From: JACDAN01 sp036554945 | Lineage (GTDB): Bacteria > Actinomycetota > Thermoleophilia > Gaiellales > Gaiellaceae | Assembly: GCA_036554945.1 (NCBI GenBank) | Contig: DATBMH010000077.1 | Coordinates: forward strand, 1 to 64,000 | Reading direction: 5' to 3' | DNA: 64,000 bases | In this document: positions 1-9,585 of the stretch, piece by piece | How positions within the stretch are numbered: position 1 is the first letter of the stretch | Layout: every line of letters starts with the position of its first letter | Position numbers and translations under genes: made by a program | The notes under the pieces: model-generated | What the model saw: only the letters and a program-made list of their open reading frames with translations | Told to the model about the DNA's origin: nothing | Databases searched by the model: none

Positions 1-1839
<1,839 letters not shown>

Positions 1840-1908
1840 CCTTCGACTCCCCCTTCCACGACGTTGCCTCTGAGAAGCCGGGACTGCCGGCCACAGATCG
1901 AAGGTCGG

Positions 1909-1933
1909 CCCATCGTAGCTCAGTGGTCGGAGC
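1909..1933 (+). other. tRNA D-arm-like remnant
   Basis: Bases 1916-1933 read TA, a four-base stem GCTC, an AGTGGTCG loop and the pairing GAGC, which fits a tRNA D-arm with positions 8-9. No convincing anticodon arm follows, and there is no T-arm or matching 3' acceptor strand. It is therefore not a working tRNA gene, at most a decayed 5' fragment. Chance similarity remains possible. Confidence 0.25.
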
Positions 1934-1998
1934 CCACGTCGACCGCGCGGGAGGATCCGAAAAGTCTTTACGAGTGCGTAACCGCATCTTCCTGAAAA

Positions 1999-2016
1999 GC
2001 CTTTCGGCCGAAAGGC
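1999..2016 (-). terminator. Intrinsic terminator after the sugar-transferase operon
   Basis: Bases 1999-2016 form a perfect 18-base palindrome (GCCTTTCGG/CCGAAAGGC). On the minus strand it is followed directly by TTTTC. It lies just past the stop codon of the sugar transferase (2060) and ahead of clpC, so it should end that transcript. The T-run is short, so efficiency is uncertain. Confidence 0.6.
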
Positions 2017-2059
2017 GAGAGCGGTTTAGAGGGGCGCTCGTAAAGTCTCTGCGAAGGAA

Positions 2060-3598
2060 CTATTCGGCCTGTCGCGAGGCGCGCAGGACCGAGACGAACG
2101 TCAGCAGCAGGATCTTGAAGTCGAGCCAGAGCGACCAGTTCTCGATGTAGTAGTTGTCCCACTCCACGCGGTCGGAGAGGGACGTCTTCCCGCGCAGGCC
2201 GTTCACCTGCGACCAGCCCGTGATCCCGGACTTGACGCGGTGGCGGTCGCCGTACCGGTAGACGCTCTGCTCGAAGAGCCGGACGTACTGGGTGCGCTCC
2301 GGCCTCGGCCCGACGATCGACATGTGGCCGACGAGCACGTTGAGGAGCTGCGGGAGCTCGTCGATCGAGGTGGCGCGGAGGATCCGGCCGACGCGCGTCC
2401 GGCCGTCGGCGGCCTGCTCGGGGACCTCGTCCGCGGGAGGCGCCTTGGGGTCGCTCCCGGCGAGCTGCTCGAGCGCCCAGTCGGCGTCGGCCTCGCCCCG
2501 CTCCTCGGGCGAGCCGCTCATCGTCCGGAACTTGAGCATGTCGAACTCTCGGCCGTCGCGGCCCACGCGCCGCTGGCGGAAGAAGAGCGGGCGACCGAGC
2601 GACAGCCACACTGCGAGGGCCGCGCCGAGCATGAGCGGCGAGACGAGGACGAGCAGGCCTGCTGCGAGCAGCCGGTCGATCGCGTACTTGATCCCGAACT
2701 GGATCCCCTTCGGGTTCGGCCGGCGGGCGACGACCAGCGGGACGCCGCCGACGTAGTCGATGGTCAGGCGCTGGCTCATCCGCTCGAACAGCCGAGGGAC
2801 GAATGCGACGTGCACGCCGAGGTCCTCGCACCGCTGGACGAGACGGAGCAGCACCTCGTGCGGCGCCGTCGAGAAGGTGACGATCACCTGCTGCACCTCG
2901 TGCTCGGCGATGACGCGCTCGAGGTCCCAGCTCGCGCCGAGCACGGGCAGCCGGACCTCGTCGCTGGACGCCGTCACCGGGTCGCGGTCGAGGAAGCCGA
3001 TCGGCTTGAGCCCGAGCTCGGGCTGCTCGAGGAGGCGCTTGGCGATCAGGTGGCCGACGCGGCCGGCGCCGACGATGAGCGTCGGCCTCAGCGCCTCGCC
3101 CTGCCGCCGCGCCTGCGAGCGCGACCAGTGGAGGGCGACGCGGCCCGCCGCGAGGTAGACGGTGGCGAACGCCCAGGGCCGGATGCTCTGCGCCGAGAGG
3201 TCGGCCGGGCCGGCGAGCAGCTCGCGAAGCGTGAGGACGGCCATGGCCGCGAGGGACGTCGCCGTGACGACACCGCGGAGGTCGTCCAGGATGTCGGCGC
3301 GGAGGCGCGGCCGGTACATCCCGCGCGCCGTGAAGGCCGCGAGGACGAGAACGGAGAAGAGCGCGAGCCACGCCGCGGGCGCCGCCTCGACGCCCGCGGC
3401 CCGCGAGCCGAGGGACGAGGCGAGCGCCGCGGCCACGAGCATCGTCGAGTCGAGCGCGAACCGCGCGACCGACCAGCTCGTCTCCGGCTGCAGGCGGAAG
3501 CGGGTCGCCAGCTGCTCACGGCGTGTGGGCGCGTCGAGCTGCTGCGCGCCCGGAAGCGCGCGAGTGGTGGGCGCCGCAGTCACCTGTGGGTCGATCAA
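2060..3598 (-). CDS. Polyisoprenyl-phosphate sugar-1-phosphate transferase (exopolysaccharide initiating enzyme)
   Basis: This 512-residue membrane protein has the layout of the WcaJ/CpsE family, which transfers a sugar phosphate to undecaprenyl phosphate as the first step of polysaccharide assembly. The N-terminal half carries several membrane segments and a Rossmann-like region with GAGRVGHLIAKRL (about residues 176-188). The C-terminal catalytic domain (from about 300) shows a membrane entry helix, the KFRTM motif, the DELPQLLNV motif and VGPRPE. The start is TTG at 3598, which overlaps the TGA of the upstream gene (TTGA) and so suggests translational coupling. It probably primes the polysaccharide built by the genes from 4169 to 26050. 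Confidence 0.93.
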   Translation of the reverse strand: MIDPQVTAAPTTRALPGAQQLDAPTRREQLATRFRLQPETSWSVARFALDSTMLVAAALASSLGSRAAGVEAAPAAWLALFSVLVLAAFTARGMYRPRLRADILDDLRGVVTATSLAAMAVLTLRELLAGPADLSAQSIRPWAFATVYLAAGRVALHWSRSQARRQGEALRPTLIVGAGRVGHLIAKRLLEQPELGLKPIGFLDRDPVTASSDEVRLPVLGASWDLERVIAEHEVQQVIVTFSTAPHEVLLRLVQRCEDLGVHVAFVPRLFERMSQRLTIDYVGGVPLVVARRPNPKGIQFGIKYAIDRLLAAGLLVLVSPLMLGAALAVWLSLGRPLFFRQRRVGRDGREFDMLKFRTMSGSPEERGEADADWALEQLAGSDPKAPPADEVPEQAADGRTRVGRILRATSIDELPQLLNVLVGHMSIVGPRPERTQYVRLFEQSVYRYGDRHRVKSGITGWSQVNGLRGKTSLSDRVEWDNYYIENWSLWLDFKILLLTFVSVLRASRQAE

Positions 3599-4005
3599 CT
3601 ACTCACCACGCGGGCGTGCGTCGGCGTGGAGGCGATGCGGCGCCGGAGGCCTGCGCCGATCAGGAGCAGCGGTCCGCCGCCGGCCACGAGCAGGGCGACG
3701 TCGAGGGCGGAGAAGGGAACCCGGCGGTCGTTCCTGCGCTCGGGCGGGCGGGCCTCGGGCGCCGCCTCGCTCACGGAGGGAACGCGGATCGGGGTCCGAG
3801 CGACAGGGGGCCGGTCGGTCCCGAGGACGGGCTCGAGGTCGAAGGCGCGCTCGAGCTCCGCGCGGGTGTAGACGCCGTCGAGCTTGCCGTTGTCAGTCAG
3901 GTCGCGATAGATCTGCTGTGGCGTCGCCGCAAACGCCGAGCCCGCGCATACGAGTGCGAGCAGTGCTGCTGCGGCGACTGCCGCCAGTCGCCGTTGACCT
4001 GGCAT
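3595..4005 (-). CDS. Small exported membrane protein of unknown function
   Basis: The 136-residue product starts with a signal-type segment (MPGQRRLAAV and a run of Ala/Leu ending in AFA-AT). It continues with a hydrophilic region containing YRDLTDNGKLDGVYTRAELE and ends with one hydrophobic helix and an arginine-rich tail, so it is probably anchored at the C-terminus. The start at 4005 is favoured over longer in-frame options because GGAGGT lies six bases upstream. The gene is translationally coupled to the sugar transferase downstream, which suggests a role in surface polysaccharide export. I recognise no family. Confidence 0.75.
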   Translation of the reverse strand: MPGQRRLAAVAAAALLALVCAGSAFAATPQQIYRDLTDNGKLDGVYTRAELERAFDLEPVLGTDRPPVARTPIRVPSVSEAAPEARPPERRNDRRVPFSALDVALLVAGGGPLLLIGAGLRRRIASTPTHARVVSS

Positions 4006-4054
4006 TCGGACCTCCAGTTCCCCCGTGCGACCCACCGCTAGGCCGCCTGGTCTC

Positions 4055-4083
4055 ATCTTGTCTGCGATGTAACGGTCGCGCAA
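4055..4083 (-). promoter_or_regulatory. Possible promoter for the 3595-4005 / sugar transferase operon
   Basis: On the minus strand TTGCGC (4078-4083) and CAAGAT (4055-4060) are separated by 17 bases, 50 bases upstream of the start at 4005. The hexamers match the vegetative sigma consensus only moderately. Confidence 0.3.
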
Positions 4084-4168
4084 CCCGAACGGATACGCAT
4101 ACGAGTATGACTTTCGCGCATCCCTCGAACGAGGGCGCCGGCGGCCGCACCGATTACGCTGGCGGGCG

Positions 4169-5167
4169 GTGTCTCGGACGGCGTTGGTCACGGGAGGGGC
4201 GGGGTTCATCGGCTCGCATCTGGCCGAGCGGCTGCTCGACGGCGGGTGGGAGGTCTACGCGTTGGACGACCTCTCGACTGGATCGGACGCCAACGTCTTC
4301 CACCTGAGAGAAAACTCTTACTTCCACCTCACAGTCGAATCGGTCCTCTCGCCGTCGGTCGTCAGTGAGCTCGTGCACAAGGCAGACGCCATCTTCCACC
4401 TCGCGGCGGCTGTCGGAGTCCGGCTGATCGTGGAGCGCCCGGGGCACACGCTCCTCACGAACGTGCGCGGGACCGAGAACGTGCTCGAGTACGCCGTCCG
4501 GTTCGGCAAGCCGGTCCTGATCGCGTCGAGCTCCGAGGTGTACGGGGACCACCCCGGCGAGGACCTGCCGCTGCGCGAGGACGCCCGCCGGATCTACGGG
4601 CCGACGACGGCGAAGCGGTGGGCCTACGCTGACTCGAAGGCGATGGACGAGTTCCTCGCGCTCGCCCGCCACGAGGAGGACGGGCTGCGCTGCGTGATCG
4701 CGCGGCTCTTCAACACCGTCGGGCCGCGCCAGAGCGGCCAGTACGGGAACGTGATCCCGCGGTTCGTCCAGGCGGCGCTCGCGGGCGAGCCGCTCGAGGT
4801 GCACGGCGACGGCTCCCAGACGCGCTGCTTCTGCCATGTCGCCGACACGGTCCGCGGGCTCGTCGACCTCATGGCCGAGGAGTCGACCGACGGCGAGATC
4901 TTCAACGTCGGCTCGACCGAGTCGGTGACCATCCTCGAGCTCGCCGAGCGCGTCATCGCGCTGACCGGCAGCTCGTCGCAGATCGTCTTCGTGCCGTACG
5001 AGGAGGTCTACGGCCACGGGGTCGAAGAGATGTTCCAGCGCATGCCCGCGATCGACAAGATCAACGAGGCCGTCGGCTGGTCGCCCACCGTCGACCTGGA
5101 CGGGATCCTCGCCGAGGTGATCGCGGACCGGCAGCGCGCGGGCGCCACGGCAGTCGAAGCCACCTAG
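4169..5167 (+). CDS. NAD-dependent sugar epimerase/dehydratase (extended SDR)
   Basis: The 332-residue protein is an extended short-chain dehydrogenase acting on a nucleotide sugar. The NAD-binding glycine motif TGGAGFIGS lies at residues 8-16, the family signature FHLAAAVGV follows, and the catalytic YADSK (Tyr and Lys) is near 150. It resembles UDP-glucose 4-epimerase and UDP-glucuronate decarboxylase relatives; the substrate cannot be told. The start is GTG at 4169. The next gene begins directly after the stop codon, so the pair forms an operon. It presumably supplies a sugar donor for the polysaccharide locus. Confidence 0.9.
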   Translation: MSRTALVTGGAGFIGSHLAERLLDGGWEVYALDDLSTGSDANVFHLRENSYFHLTVESVLSPSVVSELVHKADAIFHLAAAVGVRLIVERPGHTLLTNVRGTENVLEYAVRFGKPVLIASSSEVYGDHPGEDLPLREDARRIYGPTTAKRWAYADSKAMDEFLALARHEEDGLRCVIARLFNTVGPRQSGQYGNVIPRFVQAALAGEPLEVHGDGSQTRCFCHVADTVRGLVDLMAEESTDGEIFNVGSTESVTILELAERVIALTGSSSQIVFVPYEEVYGHGVEEMFQRMPAIDKINEAVGWSPTVDLDGILAEVIADRQRAGATAVEAT

Positions 5168-6616
5168 GTGACCGACCCGGCTGCGGTCGACTCCAGCGGC
5201 CTCGCGGTCCGGCTCGCGGCCAACACCCTCGTCCTCGCCGCGGGGAACTTCCTCGGCTCGCTGATTGCGTTCTTCACGTTCGTCGCGGTCACGCGCGGGC
5301 TCGGCCCGGAGACCTACGGCCACCTCACCGCGGCGACGGCGTACCTGTTCATCCCGACGGTGCTCGCGGAGGCCGGGCTGTCGGCGGCGATCCTCCGGGA
5401 GATCTCGGGACGGCCCGAGCGCACCGAGCCCGCGATGCGCGCCTCTCTCCCGCTCCGCACCGCGGTCGGGCTCGCGTTCGTCGCCCTCGCGACGGTGCTC
5501 GCGGTCTTCCTCCCGTTCGACCACGAGACGAAGGTCGCGATCGCGATCAGCTCGATCGGGGCCTTCCTGACCCTGCTCTCGCTCTCGCTGCTCCCGGTCC
5601 TCCAGTCGCAGCTGAAGATGCAGTGGGCGGTCGCGGGGAACCTCGCGGGCCGGGTCGTCGCCCTCGTCCTCACCCTCGCCGTGCTCGCGGCGGACTACGG
5701 CCTCGAGGGCGCGGTGACGGCGCAGGTGATCGGGATCGCGGTCACCTTCCTGGTCCACTTCGCGATCGTGGCGCGGCTGGTGTCGCTGCGGCCGCTGATG
5801 GACGTCCCGTACTGGCGCTCGCTGGCGGCGACGTCGGTCGTCCTCGGCCTGGCGATCGCGCTGGGCCAGATCTACTTCCGCATCGACGCCCTGCTGCTCG
5901 CCGTCCTGCGCGACGCGACCGAAGTGGGCCTCTATGGCGCCGCCTTCAAGTTCCTCGAGCTCGCGGAGTTCTTCGTCGCGGCGTTCGGGCTCTCGCTGTT
6001 CCCGCCGCTGACGCGGTTCGTCGCGACGCGGGACGAGCGGGCGCCCGCGCTCGTCCAGAAGGCGTTCGACCTCGTGATCGCCACCGCCGCCGCGATCGCG
6101 GTCGCCCTCTTCGTCTTCGCCGAGGACATCATCCTGGTCACGGCCGGGCCGGAGTTCCGCGACAGCGCGGTCGCGCTCCAGATTCTCGCGCCGTACGTCC
6201 TGTTCAGCTTCGCCAACGGGATCTTCTGGCGCGTGCTGATGGCGTCGGAGCGGGACCGGAAGCTCCTCGGGGTCTCGAGCTCGGTGCTCGTCTTCAACGT
6301 CGCGCTGAACCTCGCCCTGATCCCCGAGTACGGCTACAAGGCCGCGGCGGCGACGTCGGTGATCTCGGAGGCCGCGATCACGGTGCCGATGGTGTTCGCC
6401 GTCCGGCGGGAGCGGCTGCTCCCGGGGCTCCGGTACCTCCCGGTCGTCGCGACCGCCGCGGCGGTGATGGGCCTGGTCGGCTGGTTCGTCGGCGCGCCCG
6501 CGCTGATCGCCGGGGTGCTCGCCGGGGCCGCGTACCTCGCCGTGCTCCTCGCGCTGCCCGGCACGGCGCGCTCGTTCGTCTTCGGGGACCTGCTCCCCGC
6601 GCTCAGGCGCAGCTAG
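5168..6616 (+). CDS. Polysaccharide flippase (Wzx-like, MOP superfamily)
   Basis: This 482-residue protein is almost entirely hydrophobic, with about 12-14 predicted membrane helices. Its N-terminus (VAVTRGLGPETYGHL) and the FRIDALLLA segment are typical of Wzx/RfbX-type exporters that flip lipid-linked repeat units across the membrane. The GTG start abuts the upstream TAG stop. Its last four bases (CTAG, 6613-6616) are shared with the stop of the convergent gene. Together with the polymerase at 9586 it forms the core of a Wzx/Wzy-dependent pathway. Confidence 0.92.
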   Translation: MTDPAAVDSSGLAVRLAANTLVLAAGNFLGSLIAFFTFVAVTRGLGPETYGHLTAATAYLFIPTVLAEAGLSAAILREISGRPERTEPAMRASLPLRTAVGLAFVALATVLAVFLPFDHETKVAIAISSIGAFLTLLSLSLLPVLQSQLKMQWAVAGNLAGRVVALVLTLAVLAADYGLEGAVTAQVIGIAVTFLVHFAIVARLVSLRPLMDVPYWRSLAATSVVLGLAIALGQIYFRIDALLLAVLRDATEVGLYGAAFKFLELAEFFVAAFGLSLFPPLTRFVATRDERAPALVQKAFDLVIATAAAIAVALFVFAEDIILVTAGPEFRDSAVALQILAPYVLFSFANGIFWRVLMASERDRKLLGVSSSVLVFNVALNLALIPEYGYKAAAATSVISEAAITVPMVFAVRRERLLPGLRYLPVVATAAAVMGLVGWFVGAPALIAGVLAGAAYLAVLLALPGTARSFVFGDLLPALRRS

Positions 6617-7902
6617 CGGACGAGGTCGGTGATCGACTGCCAGGCGGGCTTCATGCTGCCGTCCGGCCGGATCATCGTGAAGCCGCCGTCCCAGTCGTCC
6701 GACGGCTTGCCCCAGTGGTAGAGGAACGAGGCGGGGACGAAGCTCCCCCACTCGCCGACGAGCCGTCCGAACGCCTCGCGGATGAACCGCGCCTGCGTCG
6801 CCTCGGACACGACCTCCTTCGTCGACGGGTGCGTGTTCCAGCCGAACTCGGTGACCCAGATGGGCTTGTCCGCGCCGTGCGAGCGGGCGATCGCGCGGGT
6901 CATCAGCAGCCGGTCGAAGCGCCAGCGCGCGTCGACCGAGCGGTCATGCGGCCCGCGCTCCTCGCTGTACAGGTGCACCGTGTAGCCGTCGACCAGGTCG
7001 CGGAAGAGCGCCGGGTCGGCGTCGAACAGGAGGCGGGCCCAGTCGACCGACGCGGGCGTGTCCTCGCGCATCTGGAAGATGTCCGCGTTCGCCAGCACCC
7101 GCATCTCGGGGTGCGTCGACTTGATCGCCGCCGCGGCGGCGCGCACGAGGCGCGCGTACGCGGCTGGATCCGGGTTCGGCCGCCAGAAGTGGTGGTGCCA
7201 GGGCTCGTTCCAGAGCTCGACGGCCTGGAGCGGGCGCGGGGTCAGCTCCGGATGGAGGGCCCAGAACGTCCCGCCGGCGCCGTAGCGCTCGACGACGGTG
7301 CGCGCGTAGTTCGCGTACTCGGCGTTGTCGCGCGGGGGATGCTTGATCGTCGGGCCCGAGCTCGCCCAGCCGGCCGAGTACCCGAGGACGCCGACGACGT
7401 TCATCCCGACCTTCGCGACGTTGCGCATCAGCCGGTCGCCGATCGTCCAGTTCCAGACGCCCTTCGAGCGCTCGAGCGCGCCCCAGGAGAAGTCCTCGCG
7501 CATCCAGATCACGCCGCCCTCGCGCAGCTTCCGGAGGTATGCGAGCTGCTCGTCGTCCTCCATCCAGACGACGTGCGTCGAGAAGCCGACGCGGTCGCGG
7601 TAGTCGTTCGGCGTCGGGGGCGCCGACGGCGGAGCGGGCACGACGGGTGTCGAGGCCGCCGGAGGACGCTTCGGCGCCGGCCGGCGGCCCTTGCGCGACT
7701 GGAAGCGCCTCGCCAGGCGAAGGACCTTCTGGAACGAGCTGTGCGAGGCGATCGCCGAGCCGCGCTGCGCGCGCTGGGCCGAGCTGCCCGAGTGCGGCGC
7801 GGCAGCGGCGAGCTGGGCGAAGCCGAACAGGGTCAAGGCGACGATGGTCGCTGCAGCGAACCGCACGCTCCTCCCTGACCCCTGCATCTCCGGGATCTGC
7901 AT
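6613..7902 (-). CDS. Secreted glycoside hydrolase-like protein (clan GH-A TIM barrel)
   Basis: The 429-residue product has a signal-type N-terminus, a basic and Pro-rich linker (about 60-100) and a TIM-barrel domain. The acid/base motif LWNEP (Glu near 233) and the nucleophile-type motif WVTEFGW (Glu near 352) are those of clan GH-A families such as GH5 and GH39. It is likely exported and may trim or process the surface polysaccharide made nearby; the substrate is unknown. The start may be ATG at 7902 or ATG at 7887; neither has a strong ribosome-binding site. Confidence 0.85.
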   Translation of the reverse strand: MQIPEMQGSGRSVRFAAATIVALTLFGFAQLAAAAPHSGSSAQRAQRGSAIASHSSFQKVLRLARRFQSRKGRRPAPKRPPAASTPVVPAPPSAPPTPNDYRDRVGFSTHVVWMEDDEQLAYLRKLREGGVIWMREDFSWGALERSKGVWNWTIGDRLMRNVAKVGMNVVGVLGYSAGWASSGPTIKHPPRDNAEYANYARTVVERYGAGGTFWALHPELTPRPLQAVELWNEPWHHHFWRPNPDPAAYARLVRAAAAAIKSTHPEMRVLANADIFQMREDTPASVDWARLLFDADPALFRDLVDGYTVHLYSEERGPHDRSVDARWRFDRLLMTRAIARSHGADKPIWVTEFGWNTHPSTKEVVSEATQARFIREAFGRLVGEWGSFVPASFLYHWGKPSDDWDGGFTMIRPDGSMKPAWQSITDLVR

Positions 7903-7926
7903 CGGCGCGGCCGGAGGCCCGAACTA

Positions 7927-7940
7927 CCCTCGGCCGAGGG
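7927..7940. promoter_or_regulatory. Perfect palindrome in a divergent intergenic region
   Basis: The 14 bases CCCTCGGCCGAGGG form a perfect palindrome between the divergent glycosidase and kinase genes. It could be an operator or a small hairpin. There is no T-run. Confidence 0.3.
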
Positions 7941-8011
7941 AACTCGAACGAGGGACGCGAGGGTCCGCCAGCCCGGCCTCCCGCTACTGTTGGTCAGGTG
8001 ACGTGCGGAGC

Positions 8012-8053
8012 ATGAGCGGTCCCGCCGAAGCGGCCAGAACGAGAGCGGAATGA
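8012..8053 (+). CDS. Possible 13-codon leader ORF overlapping the kinase start
   Basis: An ATG at 8012 opens a short frame of 13 codons whose TGA (8051-8053) overlaps the ATG of the kinase (8050). A GGAG lies just before it. This ATGA arrangement is the same as at other coupled junctions in the window, so it may couple translation of the kinase to a leader peptide. It is too short to rule out chance. Confidence 0.25.
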   Translation: MSGPAEAARTRAE

Positions 8054-9579
8054 GACCGAGCGCTGCGGAGGCTCTGAAGGCGGCGATTCGGCGCTCGCTG
8101 CCGCTCACGATCGCGCTCGTCCTGCTGGGCGCGCTCGCGGTGTTCGGGCTCAAGCAGCTCCAGGGGCCGCAGAACTCGGCCAGCGCGCGGGTCGTCCACA
8201 ACTCCACCGACCTCGGCGCGATCCTGACCGGGACGCAGCCGGCGTTCGTCGACCCGCGGCGCGTGATCGACACCGCGCTCGCGCTCGCCCGGTCGCCCGA
8301 GCTCTACGCCCGCACGGCCGAGCGCCTCGGCCTGCCGAGGTCGGAGAGCGAGACCCTGCAGGCGGCGACCGCCGTCTCCGGCGGCGACGAGAGCGACGTC
8401 ATCGTCTTCACGACCACGATGAGCGACCCCGACGAGGCGGTGCGCACCGTCAACGCCGTCGCCGCCGAGTACATCGAGTGGCGCACCGAGATCGCCGGCG
8501 AGGCGGTCCGGCGGGCGATCACCCAGATCGAGGAGCAGCTCCCGGCGACGAGCGGCACGCCGCGCACGGCGCTCCAGGAGCAGCTGAACCGGCTGAACGT
8601 GCTCGAGACGCTCAACTCCGGCGGCGCGACGCAGATCGAGAGCGCCACCGAGGCGACGAAGGTCAGCCCGCGGCCGGTCCGCGACGCCCTCTTCGGCGCA
8701 GCGATCGGCCTCGTGATCGCGCTGATGATTGCCGGGGCGCGCGAGGCCTTCAACACGCGGATCCGCTCCGAGGCCGACGTCGAGGAGGCGCTCGACCGTC
8801 CCGTCCTCGCGTCGATCCAGACGCTCCCGAAGCGCGCGACGCTCGTCACGGTCGGGCGCCACGAGACGAAGTTCGGCGACACCTACGCGTTGCTCGCCGC
8901 GAACCTCATGCAGATCCGCAAGGACGGCGGCCCGATGATCCTCGCCGTCACCAGCGCGATCGCCAGCGAGGGCAAGACGACCACGGCCTCCAACCTCGCG
9001 ATGGCGATGGCCCAGCGCGGCCGGCGCGTGATCCTGGCCGACTTCGACCTCCGCAAGCCGTCGGTCGCGCGCATGTTCCGGATCCCCGTCGACGCGCCCG
9101 GCGTGCTCCAGCTGATCGACGGGAAGGTGCAGCCCGACGGTGCGATGTGGTCGATCTCCCTGAACGGCGCCGGCCCCGGCCATGCGACGCCCTTCGCCGG
9201 CGGCCACTCCGGCAACGGCGGCGGCGCGACCGCCGAGGACGGCGGCGCGACGAGCGGCGAGCTGCGGATCATCCCGTCCGGCGGCTCCGAGCGCGGCGCC
9301 CGCGTCGCCCGTGCGCCCGGGACGCAGAAGCTGCTCTCCGACCTGCTGGCCGACACGGACGTGCTCATCCTCGACACGCCGCCGGCGCTCGCCACCGTCG
9401 AGATGGCCGAGCTCTCGCCGATCATCGACTACGTCCTCGTCGTCGTCCGCCACGGGAAGGTCACGCGGCGCAGCCTGGTGGCGCTCAACCGGCAGTCGCA
9501 GGGGTGGCGCGCGGAGATCGTGGGCGCCGTCCTCACGGACGCGCCCGCCGAGGAAGACGACTACTACTACTACCAGTAG
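8050..9579 (+). CDS. Wzz-type chain-length regulator fused to a bacterial tyrosine kinase
   Basis: The 509-residue protein joins a polysaccharide co-polymerase domain (membrane helices about 17-35 and 213-229 around an external region) to a cytoplasmic BY-kinase domain. The Walker A-type SEGKTTT is near 306-312, Walker A' (ADFDLRKP) near 330-337, and Walker B (LILDTPP) near 439-445. The chain ends in DDYYYYQ, a tyrosine cluster like the autophosphorylation tails of Wzc and CapB. A Gly/Ala-rich insert (373-402) is unusual. The kinase likely controls length and export of the polymer, opposed by the PHP phosphatase at 14024. Confidence 0.92.
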   Translation: MRPSAAEALKAAIRRSLPLTIALVLLGALAVFGLKQLQGPQNSASARVVHNSTDLGAILTGTQPAFVDPRRVIDTALALARSPELYARTAERLGLPRSESETLQAATAVSGGDESDVIVFTTTMSDPDEAVRTVNAVAAEYIEWRTEIAGEAVRRAITQIEEQLPATSGTPRTALQEQLNRLNVLETLNSGGATQIESATEATKVSPRPVRDALFGAAIGLVIALMIAGAREAFNTRIRSEADVEEALDRPVLASIQTLPKRATLVTVGRHETKFGDTYALLAANLMQIRKDGGPMILAVTSAIASEGKTTTASNLAMAMAQRGRRVILADFDLRKPSVARMFRIPVDAPGVLQLIDGKVQPDGAMWSISLNGAGPGHATPFAGGHSGNGGGATAEDGGATSGELRIIPSGGSERGARVARAPGTQKLLSDLLADTDVLILDTPPALATVEMAELSPIIDYVLVVVRHGKVTRRSLVALNRQSQGWRAEIVGAVLTDAPAEEDDYYYYQ

Positions 9580-9585
9580 GTCGGC

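Noticed and set aside
1908..1980. A working tRNA gene before clpC
   Set aside because: Only the D-arm fits; no anticodon stem, T-arm or acceptor pairing could be built.
4154..6751. Open frame of 865 codons on the minus strand opposite the epimerase and flippase genes
   Set aside because: The product is Arg/Asp/Glu-rich with no domain, and the plus strand carries two well-conserved genes there.
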